From: Rattus norvegicus
Lineage: Eukaryota; Chordata; Mammalia; Rodentia; Muridae
DNA length: 64,000 bases
Direction: 5' to 3'
Assembly: GCF_036323735.1 (NCBI RefSeq)
Contig: NC_086034.1
Location: 10,903,001 to 10,967,000, forward strand
Positions within the stretch are counted from its first letter, which is position 1. Every line of letters starts with the position of its first letter. Below the pieces are notes generated by a model. The model had not been told where the DNA came from. It did not search any database and saw only the letters and a program-made list of their open reading frames with translations. The position numbers were made by a program, and so were the translations under genes. This document shows positions 24,048 to 35,276 of the stretch, piece by piece.

Positions 24048-26474
24048 CAGTTATAATCTTAATAAATGGAAAGGGCAATGTTTTAAGAAGATCAAAGAAC
24101 AAGGTCTATCAATCTCAAATCGAACCAAGATTGACACATAGCAGTGGTCCATCTGTCTTCCTCTCTGACTTAAACAACCTGTAATAAGCTTAGGTGACAG
24201 ACGAGACATAGTCCCAACACTGAGTCAGAAGGTAGGAGTGTCCTGAGACACCATCCAGAAAAATTTCATTGAGGGAATGCGTAGAGTCAATATGATGCCC
24301 TGTCCCCCCAGAAAGAAAAATGAAGTGCAAATGAAGTATGGTTGCATGCAGGAATGGGAATTTCACTTTACCCTGATCCATCCTGAGATTAGGATTCAAA
24401 ATCCTGACTGTGGTAAATCCTTCATTATGAAATGGCGAATGTCACTTCTTGCTAGTTTTCTGAGAGACTTAGGATGGGTCAGGAGAGAGGACGTGATAAA
24501 TAAGTGCTTCTGACTCTAGTCAATGCTCTCAGCATCCTTAAATATGAAGAGGGAGGGGATTCCTGTCTTATGTGGTTACCATGAGTTAAAAGAGTAACAA
24601 GTCTTCGAGGAAGAGGGACAGAGAACTAAAATCATGATGTATCTGTTCTCTCAGAAGCCACCTGTTCTAGAGCATCTCCTTTAGCACTCATTTGTCATAA
24701 TTTTATTATTTTCCCTGATTTGAGAAAAAACTTGATTATGGAGAAACTGGGCCCTTTATTCCAAGTTAGACGGCTGCAAAGCCGAGTGCATGTTGGAGGG
24801 GGAATGCGTTAAACAAAGCTGAATGAATTACCTTGCCAATGAACCTGTGAAAAATAGAACTGTTGCTGTTTTCTTCTAATTGAAACATTCCCTTCACAAG
24901 ACTTATAAAATTTGCAGCGTTCAGAAAGCCTGGGAAGTTAAGAGAGGTAGGAGGTAGAAGGTTAGTCTGCCCAAGGTGGAATCGCCTAGGAATTATGCAG
25001 AGAGCTCCAGGAGGCAGTTTCTCTAAAGTGTTGCTTATGCACTGATACACTATTTGGTGATGCCGATTTGCTTTTGAGTCACCGACGTTCCTGTGGGTGA
25101 CTACAATAAATTTGACGGTCCAGCAAACTGTATTTGCATGTACTTGCCCTTTGGTCTCTTATCAATACCCTATTTGGGATGAACAGATATTTGTTCATGT
25201 GCCTCTAGGAAAAGCCATTTAATGGTACCATTTTATCATCAGAAAAAGAATGACCAGTGCTTTGGTTGGATGCATTTGAGCTACAGAATGCAGAATGAGT
25301 CTCAGAAGAGCTGACCTGTTTGACTTCCATTTTATTTTAGCTTTTAAGAAAGAAAATAACTACCCTTGAATTTCTGTTGAGGAGAGAGCTGGCCAAACAG
25401 TCAAAGCAAACAAGGCAGAGATAGAATGAAATATAATCTGTTGTAGTCATGTCCATCCGTGCTTACCCAGGATTATTTCTTCTTCTTTGAAAGGGGATGA
25501 TTGGCTCAGAAGAGAGAAGGCACCTTTGGGTGTGACGTGTGTTTTGTTGTAGTTATTGGGAAAGTATCAACAGCAGTGGTGGTGGGGATGCGGGGATCAC
25601 ACCTAATTTCCTATCTACTGCAGGATAATAACCTACCTCCTTTCACTGAGAAATAAGCCACTCCTAATGTCAGTAAGGAAACTCCTTGCCAGAACAGCCC
25701 TAGAGGAAGTGCTAGGCTGAGCCCATGAGAGAAGCCTGAAATGGGCTTTGGGAATGTACAAAAACCTGCTGCCGCCATCTTGTCTTGAAGAAAGTCCCAG
25801 CTAGACTGGCCTAGATGCTGAGTGCTCCGTCATTCCATAGGATACCTTAGGGGGAGCAAATGATTTGAAGATTCCTTTTTCAAAATAATAATTTTCTTAT
25901 GCTTATCATTTGTTTTCATGTTTCCCAGAAAAAGACAAAAAGGGAAATACTTAGGAAATGATAGTTAATACATGTAGAATTAAAAAAACCCTCAAATTTC
26001 CAAAATAAAAATTAGTCAAGCAAGTGTAAGCAATATATGGAAAGCTTTTAGGTAAAATACTTTTGGGGAGAAAAACAGAGAATTTCTCACATAAATACAA
26101 AGTAACAATTTACTGCTCAATTCTTTACTGATTTAAAGGGAGAAAAAAATGGATAGTGATAACCACACTAATCAAATAGACACAACTGGAAGATCATATC
26201 TGTCTCAATGTTGTATGAAGGTTATAATACTGTTACAGAAATATTGAGACAAATTAAATGTTCATCATACATAAATATATTCATTATTTATCAAATTAAA
26301 TATTCATTAATGCTTAATTTTTTATTTTAATCTAAGTAAATGCTTATCTTAGGGGATGCCAAAGGTTGTATTTAACTAAAATGTAAAGGAATGCATTAAA
26401 AAGCATAACAACTAAACAATCAGAAAAGTTTAAGATATTGAAAATTTGCAAGACCTAGACTCCAAGAAGAAAAC
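24048..26474. other. Unassigned, possibly unique sequence
   Basis: About 2.4 kb without a recognised repeat or gene. Frames of 70-95 codons occur on both strands, but none shows a known domain or start context. Confidence 0.4.
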
Positions 26475-26590
26475 AGATTGGATGTAGTGTATGATGTGCT
26501 TCTAATCCAAGTTCTGGTGAAACGGGAGGCAGAAGGATTTCAAATTCTAGGTCTGCCTAGGATACACAATGAGACAATGTCTCAAAGAGT
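26475..26590 (+). mobile_element. Old B1-like SINE
   Basis: The order 'tgtgcttctaatccaagttctgg', 'gaggcagaaggatttcaa', 'ggtctgcctaggatacac', 'gagacaatgtctcaaa' follows the B1/pB1 plan with heavy divergence. Confidence 0.6.
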
Positions 26591-27063
26591 ATCAATAAAC
26601 AAATACCAAGACTACTATTCTAAATGTAAAAGGACAATGGAAACACAGGCAAGCAAGGCAATGCACAAGCCTGAGCCGGATTCTGGATTTAGAAGAAATA
26701 AATAAGAAAAGAGAACAAATCATCAATAGAGATATTTTGAAGAAACACAGCTAAATTTATATAAAATGAATGCTAGCTATTATTGTGTGATTATTAAATC
26801 TGTATTAATATTGGAGAAGCTTTTAACTCAGAGGGAAATTATAACACCAAATATGAAATCTATCACTTGCTTAAAAATGGCATGGATTAAAGCATGCATG
26901 AAGATAATTTTGTAAGCATGGGAAGATGCTGATCATTGTTGATTTCCTCTCACAGTTTCTAGATGTTTGAAGACTTGAAAACCAAAACCTCGTGGAATTC
27001 CATTTCTCCTCAAGATAATTGGTACTAGGTCATTGTTATTGTTGGAATATTAAGAAATGAGTT

Positions 27064-27290
27064 GCTGGGGAGCTGGCTCAGCACTGAAGAGCACCAGTTC
27101 CTCTTGCATAGGACTAGGGCTTGGCTTGAGCACCCACATGGTGGCTCACAACTATCTGTAACCCCATTTCTAAGAGATCTGATGTACTCCCCTGCCCTGC
27201 TCAGACACCAGGCACAAACATAGCACACATACACGAGGGTAGGCAAACACTCATACACATAAATAAAAATACTTTTCACAAAATTAAAGA
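27064..27290 (+). mobile_element. B2/B3-type SINE
   Basis: The head 'gctggggagctggctcagcactgaagagcacc' (landmark), the middle 'cacccacatggtggctcacaac' and an A-rich 'cataaataaaaatac' tail are visible. Diverged but near full length. The sequence 26591-27063 is unassigned. Confidence 0.75.
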
Positions 27291-28384
27291 AATGGTTTTG
27301 AAGAAGTACACAAGACAAGGTTTTAGATTATGAGAGAGGCAAGGAGGCAGAGATATGTTCTTTGAAATGAGGAGAATCATGAGATAAGCTGGGTGGTTGC
27401 TGATTATTTTGTCTGGGGTGTGTTCTGCAGTGATGTGAGGCCCGTGTTCTGATGATAAGAAAGGAGCGGGGCCATTGGAAGCTGGAAGACTGAGGAAGAT
27501 GCGGAGTCACAGGCATAAGACATATTTTATTCACCAGCACACAGGTTTCTGGGCAAGCTGATGCCTTTAGGGACATATGAGCATACTCAACAAGCAGACA
27601 TAGGCTCATAGCAGATAGCCTACAAATCTGTAGGAAGCCACATATAGGCAGGCTGGTGAAATCAAACGCCTCTAACCTCAAGGCTGTGTTTACACAGAAT
27701 CATGTATAATTCTCAGAAAGAATTATATAACACATTACATCAGTGTTTACTGATAGATTCCCTAGACATCTAGTGTAGGCCATTTTTTGCTGACTTCTGC
27801 CCCTTGGATGTCCAGCATTAGTCAACTTGACCCATGTTAGATATCTCCACCAGCCTTTAAAAAAATCCTGGCCTCCTAAGGTTTGAGTTCAACATTAGGT
27901 TTTGATATTCAGAGACCTAATCTAGTAGGAAAGGCAGTTGGGGGACTATGGGTTGAATAGAGGTTGCTAAGGGTTCATAATGGCCGGAGTCACAGGTGGT
28001 TCAAATAGTTAGGCTGAGGCAACCTTGGCCAACATCCTGGGTCCTCAGTAGGTCACTCAACATACCAAAGGATTATTCTTTATAAATTGGTTGAATCTAT
28101 CATACCATATGCACTCTGACAAGCTGTGAATGACAAGGATAGAAACAGAGATAAGAGACAAAGGAGTCAGAGAGGGCGAGAGACAGCAAGGAAGACCTCA
28201 AAACAGCGAAAGCCAAGTCTGTATCACAGAGAAGGAAAGGGTAATTTGGATGACAGCTGACTTGTCCAAAGACACAAGAAGCCCAAGATAGAACGTAGTT
28301 TAGGAAAGGTTGAATCTCCAAGAAGAGTCCCAAGCAGATAATTGAGTTCAACTCAAAATATACCCTAGTAGCTGTTGGCTGACA
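27291..28384. other. Unassigned sequence
   Basis: No gene or confidently named repeat. Part of 27760-27900 could be a decayed MaLR LTR, because it contains 'gtcaacttgacccatg', but this is weak. Confidence 0.35.
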
Positions 28385-28745
28385 GGAGCTCTGTTCCAGT
28401 TAGCTTTGTCATCTTGACACAGCCTAGAAGGGAATCTCAGTTAAAGGATTGTCAAGATCAGATTGGACAGAGACATATCTGCAGGAGAGTTGTCCTGATA
28501 GCTAACTAACGGAGAAGAACTTAGCCCACTGTGGGCAGTACTATTCCTGTGAAGGCCGTAAGAAAGCTAGCTAAGCACGGGCTTGTGAGTCATCCGGCCA
28601 ACAGTATTTCTCCATGGTTTCTTTTTGAGTTCCTGCCCTGACTTCGCTCAGTAATGAGCTGGAAGAGTGGAATGGGACTTCTCCCCTAACCTGCTTTTGG
28701 TCAGTGTGTATTAACCCAGCAATGGGAAGGAAATCAGGGTAGAGT
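28385..28745 (+). repeat. MaLR (MT-type) LTR
   Basis: Nearly full length. It opens with 'gttagctttgtcatcttgacacagcctag' (landmark), has 'ttagcccactgtgggcagtactattcc' in the middle and 'ttgagttcctgccctgacttc' towards the 3' end. These segments are diagnostic of the MTD/MTE group of ERVL-MaLR LTRs. Confidence 0.75.
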
Positions 28746-29112
28746 CCTGTGTGACGTGTTCTGTGTTCCAGGACAAATCATGTGCTGTCTCTTGAGACCC
28801 TTGCCCACATGTGTTTCTGTTTCCAACTATGAGGTGAATTAGACGGATTCAGCTCTCCCGGGGGAGTGTAGCTGAACAGTTAAACACTGTCAGTGCTAAC
28901 ACCCTCCATTGTAAGCACCCTTCTAATGATGATATTTTCTCCCTTAAATAAAAGATGATACTGTTGTGTTTTATAAAAAGTTAATGGAGGGAAAGAATAT
29001 GTTTGGTGGGTGTGTGGTAAGTGTAGGGAAAGGAGTGCCTCCGAGGGCCCATTCTGAGGCATCCCTTCCCCCAGTGTACCAGCCACACAAAGGAAAGTTG
29101 AAAGGATAGTAG

Positions 29113-29125
29113 AGACAGAGAGAGG

Positions 29126-29209
<84 letters not shown>
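29113..29209. repeat. (GA)n microsatellite, about 97 bases
   Basis: Almost pure GA units with a few GG interruptions. It is a polypurine mirror-repeat type of tract with triplex potential, and it arose inside the LTR at 28965-29375. Confidence 0.96.
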
Positions 29210-29211
<2 letters not shown>

Positions 29212-29313
29212 TAGATGCTGGCCAGGAGCATGTGGAGAGAGGGGAGGGAGGGATGAGAAGACAGATCGAGAGCAGGAAAACAAGAGTGCAAGAGAGAGCA
29301 GAGGGGCAAGCAG

Positions 29314-29324
29314 CCCCTTTTATA
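29314..29324 (-). promoter_or_regulatory. TATA box of the solo LTR
   Basis: The minus strand reads TATAAAAGGGG. The same box is conserved in the related copy near 38.75 kb, which supports a retroviral promoter origin. Present activity is unknown. Confidence 0.5.
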
Positions 29325-29675
29325 GTGAGTCAGGTATAATGCCAGGTAACTGTGGGGTGACACTTAAAATGCTTACTGACTGTAGAAGTGAATACTCTCT
29401 GGTACTCCAGACGTACTATGGATCTGAGTCAACAGAAGTGATGGAGAGGAGCTGAAGACAAACTGTAGGTCTCGTCTGCTCAGAGTTCCAAGGAGCTGTC
29501 AAGCCATGAAGGTCAAGGGCCCGAGATCCTCAGCCTGAGAACTAATTCTCACTGATAGCTGAAAGTCTCAGTGTCTAAGGCATGGTTAAGACTTGTACAG
29601 TATTAACATTGCCCTCTCGGAGTCTGATAAATTTTGGGGGTGGGGTTAATTTGTTTGTTTCTTTGTTTTAACTGC

Positions 29676-29741
29676 TGAGGTTTGAACTCAGGTCTATGCC
29701 TTCGGGGCAAGCACTCTGTCACTAAATGACATTTCCATCTA
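29676..29741 (-). mobile_element. ID-like SINE fragment, antisense
   Basis: 'tgaactcaggtctatgcct' followed by 'ggcaagcactctgtcac' is the reverse complement of an ID/B4 head. It is short and diverged. Confidence 0.5.
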
Positions 29742-29884
29742 GATTTTACATTTATTTATTTCCTTATGAAGGGATTTGTGTCAGACAGTTTTATGTATCC
29801 AAAAGGACTTTGATCATCTGAGATCAGATCATGTCTTTCCTCCTGAGCTTGTAGGATAAGTATGAAGCACTGTATCTGTTGTAT

Positions 29885-29957
29885 GCAGTGCTGGGTTTAG
29901 AACTCATCATGCATGCTAGGCAAGTGCTTTAGCAACTGAGTTATGTCTCAGCCCTTG
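29885..29957 (-). mobile_element. ID/B4-type SINE head, antisense
   Basis: 'ctgggtttagaactcatcatgcatgctaggcaagtgctttagcaactgagttatgtctcagccc' runs, in landmark form, through this span. It is the antisense of an ID-type tRNA-derived head. Its end contains the TCAGCCCTTG word used as target by the adjoining L1. Confidence 0.65.
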
Positions 29958-30414
29958 GGGCTTTTTGTTTTTTTTTTTTTTAATAAATTGGTTATTTTAT
30001 TTATTTACGTTTCAAATGTTATCCCTCTTCCCTGTTTCCCTTCCACAAACCCCCCTATCCCATCCTCCCTCCACCATGCTTCTGTGAGGGTGCTCCCTTA
30101 CTCATCCACCCACTTCTGCCTTACCACCCAAGTATTCCCCTACTCTGGGGGCATCGGGTCTCCACAGGACCAAGGGCCTCCCTTTCCACTGATGCCAGAC
30201 AAGGCCATCCTCTGTTACATATGCAGCAGGAGCCATGGGTCCCTCCATGTGTACTCTTTGGCTGGTGGTTTAGTCCCTGGGAACTCTGAGGGATCCAGTT
30301 GGTTGATAATTGTTATTCTTTCTATGGGGTTGCAAACCCCTCCAGCTCCTTCAGTTCTTCCTCTAACTCATCCATCAGGGTCGCCCTGCTCAGTCCGATG
30401 GTTGTCAGCCCTTG
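29948..30414 (-). mobile_element. 5'-truncated L1 3' end, antisense, with 10-bp duplication
   Basis: A poly(T) run at 29968-29982 precedes 'aataaattggttattttatt', the reverse complement of a murid L1 3' terminus. The body to 30404 matches the L1 3' UTR relics at 36.1-36.8 and 55.9-56.6 kb, read in reverse. TCAGCCCTTG occurs at 29948-29957 and 30405-30414, consistent with a short target-site duplication within the ID-type head. Only about 420 bases of L1 remain. Confidence 0.8.
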
Positions 30415-30499
30415 TTTTTAATGTCGATAGTTTTTTTGAAGAAAAATTGCTTAGTTTTTCTATGTATATAATTGTTCTCACCAAATAATGAATCTTTTC

Positions 30500-31560
30500 T
30501 CCCAATCAAACTTTATCTCGTTCATCTTTTTTCTCTTTCTCTCTTTTCCTAGCATATTTTGACCTCCATGTTAGTAGAGAAAAACACTCAGTACTTCACC
30601 ACGAAGCATGTGAGTTATAGCGGGGGTTTTGGCTTGTGTTTTGACTAAGTAAACATCACTTTTTCTCAGATGAGGAATCTTCCTGGCATTCCTGCTTTCC
30701 TGAGTTATTATCATGCAGAGGTTGTAAATTTAATCAAACAACAGTTTTCTGCATTTACTGAGAAGCTGATTTTTTTCCTTCCTCACCCATTTGATATGGT
30801 GAATTATATCCCTTACATTCAAGTGTTAAAATATTCTGGCATCCCTGAGATCAATTGAACTTGGTAATGATTTATTACCTATTTTATTTTGCCTCGGAAA
30901 GATTCACTAATATTTTATTAAGGATTTTATGTTCATGCTCATGAGAGCTATTGATTGGTAACCATTTTCCTTTAAATGTTTCCTGTCGGGTATTAACATT
31001 GGTTTTTGTCAGTTCTGTAAAATATGCTGTGGGTACACCTGTTCCCCTGTTTTACCCTCATAAAGGTTGTGTAAAGTTTGCACCATTAATCTTTAAAGTT
31101 TCTTTGAAGTTTGGTTGAATCCAAAACTTTCCTTCTGAAAATGTTTCTTTTTGTTAATAGATAGATATTGGCACTTTAAAAATTAGATTTATTATTACAC
31201 TGGTAGTAGAAAGTTTTGCCTTTTTGAGAGTGTGTTTATTTAATTAAGGTTGAGCTCATTTACTGTCATAACACCCTTCATATTTCCTTATTATCCTCTC
31301 ATAAACCTACATCATTATCGGCTTCCCTTTAATCCTTTATCTCTCTTGCTATATTTTTTGGCCAATTTTATTACTGTTTGTAAATTTCTGAAATATTTTT
31401 CCCTTATTCAATTATATTGCATTTCAATGATTGCAAATCTTTCCTACTAATTTATTAAGCAATTTGCTTCCCCCACCCATATGTTTCTTAGAATGGAAAT
31501 TAAGATAATTAATATGAGACTTCTTTTTTCCTCCTGTGAGTTAAGTCCCTCAAATACTTT
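30500..31560 (-). mobile_element. Ancient L1 relic, RT region, antisense
   Basis: Landmarks matching the reverse complement of old L1 ORF2 RT sequence are 'ctgcatttactgagaagctgat' near 30750, 'gatatggtgaattatatcc' near 30793, 'tggcatccctgagatcaatt' near 30838 and 'ttttattaaggattttatgtt' near 30914. No frame survives. Confidence 0.6.
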
Positions 31561-31831
31561 AGCTGCATCTGACTTTTCTTTCTTGCTGCTGCAGTAAAGC
31601 ATCCTGAAAACAGCTATTTGAGAGAGAATGGATTTGCTTGGCTCACAGTTTCAGATTAGCCTGTCACTGTGGTATGGCAGGGAAGGGACAGACAGTGGTG
31701 ACAGCTGGTCTCCTAATGACTTCTTCAGTCTAGAAGCAGAAGGAGCATGCAGAGTGTAACGAATGGAAACCTGTATGGAGCTGTACTTGAATAAGGACAT
31801 AATTTTTGTTATGGGAAAAACTGTTTTTCTT

Positions 31832-32054
31832 TGTTATGTCAGTTTTTTGTTTGTTTTTTAAAGATTTATTTATTATTTTGTTTATGTCGGCACACTGTAG
31901 CTGTCCTCAGATACACCAGAAGAGGGCATCGTTTCCCATTACAGATGCTTGTGAGCCACCACGTGGTTGTTGGGAATTGAACTCAGAACCTCTGCAAGAG
32001 CAGTCAGTGCTTTTAACTGCTGAGCCATCTCCCCAGCCCTGTTATGTCAGTTTT
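31832..32054 (-). mobile_element. B2 SINE, antisense, with perfect 15-bp duplication
   Basis: The complete element lies at 31847-32039. Plus-strand landmarks are 'aaagatttatttattatttt', 'cacactgtagctgtcctcag', 'gtgagccaccacgtggttg' and the head end 'gagccatctccccagccc'. TGTTATGTCAGTTTT flanks it at 31832-31846 and 32040-32054 without mismatch, so it is a relatively recent insertion. A short reading frame through it is not a gene. Confidence 0.95.
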
Positions 32055-34135
32055 CATGAATCATTATTTTTCCTAATACTTTATTTCACCTAAATTTTCA
32101 AATTTGTTGCCCGAAAGTTGATCGTAATATTGTTAGTTTTAAATTTCATATACTTTTTTCGTTTCTGAGTTTTAGAATGTGTTCCTTCCTAACTATCTTC
32201 ATGACTATTAAAAAGGTTAATGATTTTAATTTCATATCAGAAAATACTTGTATTTAATTTCTTACTCTCTGATTGATTATTAAGCATTGGTTGTCCAGTT
32301 CTCGCATTGCTATGTTACACAGGAGCACTGCAGAGAAACTGCAGAAAAGCAAGCCTGTGGGCAAACCATTTGCTCTTTAACATGCCTGATTTTCTTCAGC
32401 CTTTGAGACTCAGTTTTTGCCATTTAGAATCCTTGGCATCACTATACTTATGGTTCCTCCTTACTCACATTCTTGTGACTTCCTTCCTGCCTGCTTTCTT
32501 ACTGGGCTGAATCCTTTTCTCTAAGTCTCTTCTCACTCTCATGCTGGATTCAGCATTGTTTTATGTCAGCCATGCTGGATTAGGCATTATTTTATACCAG
32601 CGTGTGTCTTCAACAGAGACTGTCTTATCTACAAACATCCTGCACATCCTACTTTGTATAATAGGAATATGGTTTGCTTCGCATTTAGTTTTGCTAAACA
32701 GCCGGAAAGTTCTATCAATTTAGGAATGGATTTTACATGTTCTTAAATTTGTGAACTATTTTTTTCCTGTATAAGCAGAGAATTTTGACTTCTTTCCCAT
32801 GCACGAAAAGGCTTATGAGGTTAATTTCCATAGGAGTTGCGCAAGCCATTTTACCTCATTCCTCCAAAACCCTCAGAGGAGGATTCTTACTCTGCATTCC
32901 TCTCGACCTGTGGTAAGGGTTCAAGTATTATTCTCTTCTTGTGTCTCCCTGTGCATAATTCTTCTACAACTCTGATTCTGGCTTCAGTTCATTCTCCTCC
33001 CTGATTAACTTTTGCTCACTGCTAAGTGTTCTGTATCTGAGGCAGCACCCACACCTTACTTTCCAGACTCGACCTACCATGGATTCTATTATAGTAGGTT
33101 TGTTTCTACATCAACAGTTATGAAACTCATTCTCCCACTTAATTTCTTTAGTGTTTTTGTATTTCCTTTGCTCTGCAACACTGCAAGAGACAAAGGTTTC
33201 TGCTAGCGTTCACCATCTTGCTTTCCTCATTTGGAGTTTCTTTTCTACAAGTTGACAGGAGTCCAGTTTGTGCATTTCGTAGGAGGTATCAAGGATGGCA
33301 GTATTCTTTTGGATACTTCGAAAATATGACAATGACTTTGCATGATCGGATTAGATGAACTACATTACATAAATTTTCTGCTGGTTAAAAGATAGCCAGT
33401 ACGGAAAGTGCAACCTCTGAGACATCATGGATCCCCAACAAGTCTTGTCAAGGAATGTGCTCATGGAGTTAAGCATAAATAAACTGGGGCACAAAAATCA
33501 TTTTTCTTTAGGATGCAAATGCATGGAGGAGCTGAGACAGAAAGAGGTCCACACCAGGAACAAACCAAGCCACTCAGCATGTATTGGGTTTTAGTGGATC
33601 TGACTCCACTCACCCTGAATTAGAGTGTCCCAAAGTCTGCAATTAAAAGCTACAACGGAACAGTGGCTGAACACTGATTCATTAGCAGAGAGTTCCAAAC
33701 ACTCAACAAAACACCTAAATTATAGACCTCTGCGGTTTATGCGGCTTCCAGGATCTTCACAAGTCAATGTTTTTAAAGGGTATGTGTGTATTTAGGGTTG
33801 GGATTGTCTAGCTATTGATTACTGGGCACTTATTTACATCAATCTTGTAATACACATATAAAGATATACATTAGTACAATTTAATCATTCAACCATCAAA
33901 CACAGACTCCCTTAAGGCTGTTTCTTTCTTTTTTTTTATCCATTCTTTTAATGCATCCAATTCCACTTTTATCAAACCACAGTAATCTTAATGTGTAAAA
34001 TCTGCATGTATTAATGTTTAATTTTTTGAAATTAAAATATAATTATGTCATTTCTTCTTTTCCTTTCCTCCTTTTCATGTAATCTTCCTTGCTTTCTCTC
34101 AAATTTGTGGCCTCTGGCCACTTCTTTAATTGTCA
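32055..34135. other. Unassigned, possibly unique sequence
   Basis: About 2 kb with no recognised repeat or coding domain. Confidence 0.4.

Positions 34136-34182
<47 letters not shown>
34136..34182. repeat. (CA)n microsatellite
   Basis: A pure run of about 23 CA units. Confidence 0.96.
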
Positions 34183-34184
<2 letters not shown>

Positions 34185-34254
34185 ATGTAACAAATATACA
34201 TACATATATGTTGCAGGAAACGTGTTATTTACTGGAAAAATCTATTTCTAGTTG

Positions 34255-34950
34255 TGCTGTGGCTTAGCTTTAGCACTCAGTTTTAATCCTTCTGGCTGGA
34301 ATACAGACATGACCTTAGCACACACCTTTAATCCCAAACAATGAAGGTAAAGTTCTAGAAAGAAGCACCCATGTTTGAAAGAAAGTGAAGTAAAATTAAA
34401 TGATAGACAAAGTGATGAATCAGAAAAAAATTTGATAGATAGAATATGCCAAGCTCTCACAAGACCAGAGAGAAAAAAGAGAGAGACTATTTTAGAGACA
34501 GCAGGACAGAAAGAGAAAAAAAGGAGAGAGGATAATTTTACTAGGACAGTTGTACAAAGACAAGTTGTAGACAGAGAACAAGCTAGGTAGCTGAAGACAG
34601 AATGAACCAGAGACTGAGAAGGAGTCAGAAAATTAGAATATATTGCTAAAGTTATTATGGGGCCAAGCTGAGCCATTCAGGAGAGGCCAAGAGAAGCAAG
34701 ATTGAATCAGTCAGCTTAGAGAGAAGTTTGAGCCAGAAGAGTTGAGTTGACTAGCCAGTCAGAGTTAAGAAAAAGCTAGAAAGAATCCCTTTCTTTCTAG
34801 CCCTTATTCAGCAGCAAGTCTCAGAGGCTGAAAACATTTTAGGCCTAGATTAGATTGTACACAGGAGAATCTTCCAGGACTAGGCCTAGTAGATAGATGC
34901 AGAGACAACATTTACTTCAGGCAAATAAAAGTTACTTTCATACAAACACG
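34255..34950 (+). repeat. Unidentified interspersed repeat ending in a poly(A) signal
   Basis: It begins with a B1-like scrap ('cacacctttaatcccaaac' near 34321), passes through a long purine-rich GA/AGAAA section and ends with 'aggcaaataaaagttactttc', which contains AATAAA at 34922-34927. I think related sequence occurs elsewhere in murid genomes but cannot name it. It could be an LTR. Confidence 0.35.
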
Positions 34951-34973
34951 CATGCCCGTGCGTGCACGCGCAT

Positions 34974-34976
34974 GCA

Positions 34977-35010
<34 letters not shown>

Positions 35011-35075
35011 ATACACACACGCAAAATACACACACACACACACAAAATACACACACACACACAAACATACACACA
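34974..35075. repeat. Compound (CA)n tract with CACAAAATA units
   Basis: CA repeats are interrupted three times by an AAAATA word, giving a short higher-order repeat of about 20-26 bases. The tract abuts the LTR that follows. Confidence 0.9.
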
Positions 35076-35230
35076 ATGATGTCTGAAATTGCCACATAAA
35101 CCACCCATACTTTGAGCTCAGTTAAATAGGGCTGGTTTACAGAATGAATACCCCAAGACTGAAAGACTGATTGGTCAGTGTCACAGACTAGACAAGAGAA
35201 CTAAAATGGACACCAAATATTTTTCAGAGC

Positions 35231-35242
35231 CCATTTATATAG
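35231..35242 (-). promoter_or_regulatory. LTR TATA box
   Basis: The minus strand reads CTATATAAATGG in this LTR. The right LTR has a degraded counterpart (TAAATAAA, about 41159-41166). Position before the R/U5 part fits an LTR promoter. Confidence 0.5.
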
Positions 35243-35276
35243 ACAAAAACCACAATGAGCTCTCATATAGGTATAG

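Larger units (their letters stand above)
28965..29375 (-). repeat. Solo rodent LTR, antisense, with GA expansion
   Basis: It shares a series of segments in the same order and orientation with 38392-38870: 'tgtgttttataaaaag', 'accagccacacaa', 'gagcatgtggagagag', 'ccttttatagtgagtcagg' and 'gccaggtaac'. On the minus strand a TATAAAAGGGG box lies at 29324-29314. A pure GA tract at 29113-29209 replaces part of the U3-R region. No partner LTR or interior is beside it, so I call it a solo LTR. The family name is unknown to me. Confidence 0.6.

Noticed and set aside
28971..29363. Ser/Leu-rich frame of 130 codons
   Set aside because: It is produced by the GA tract inside an LTR.
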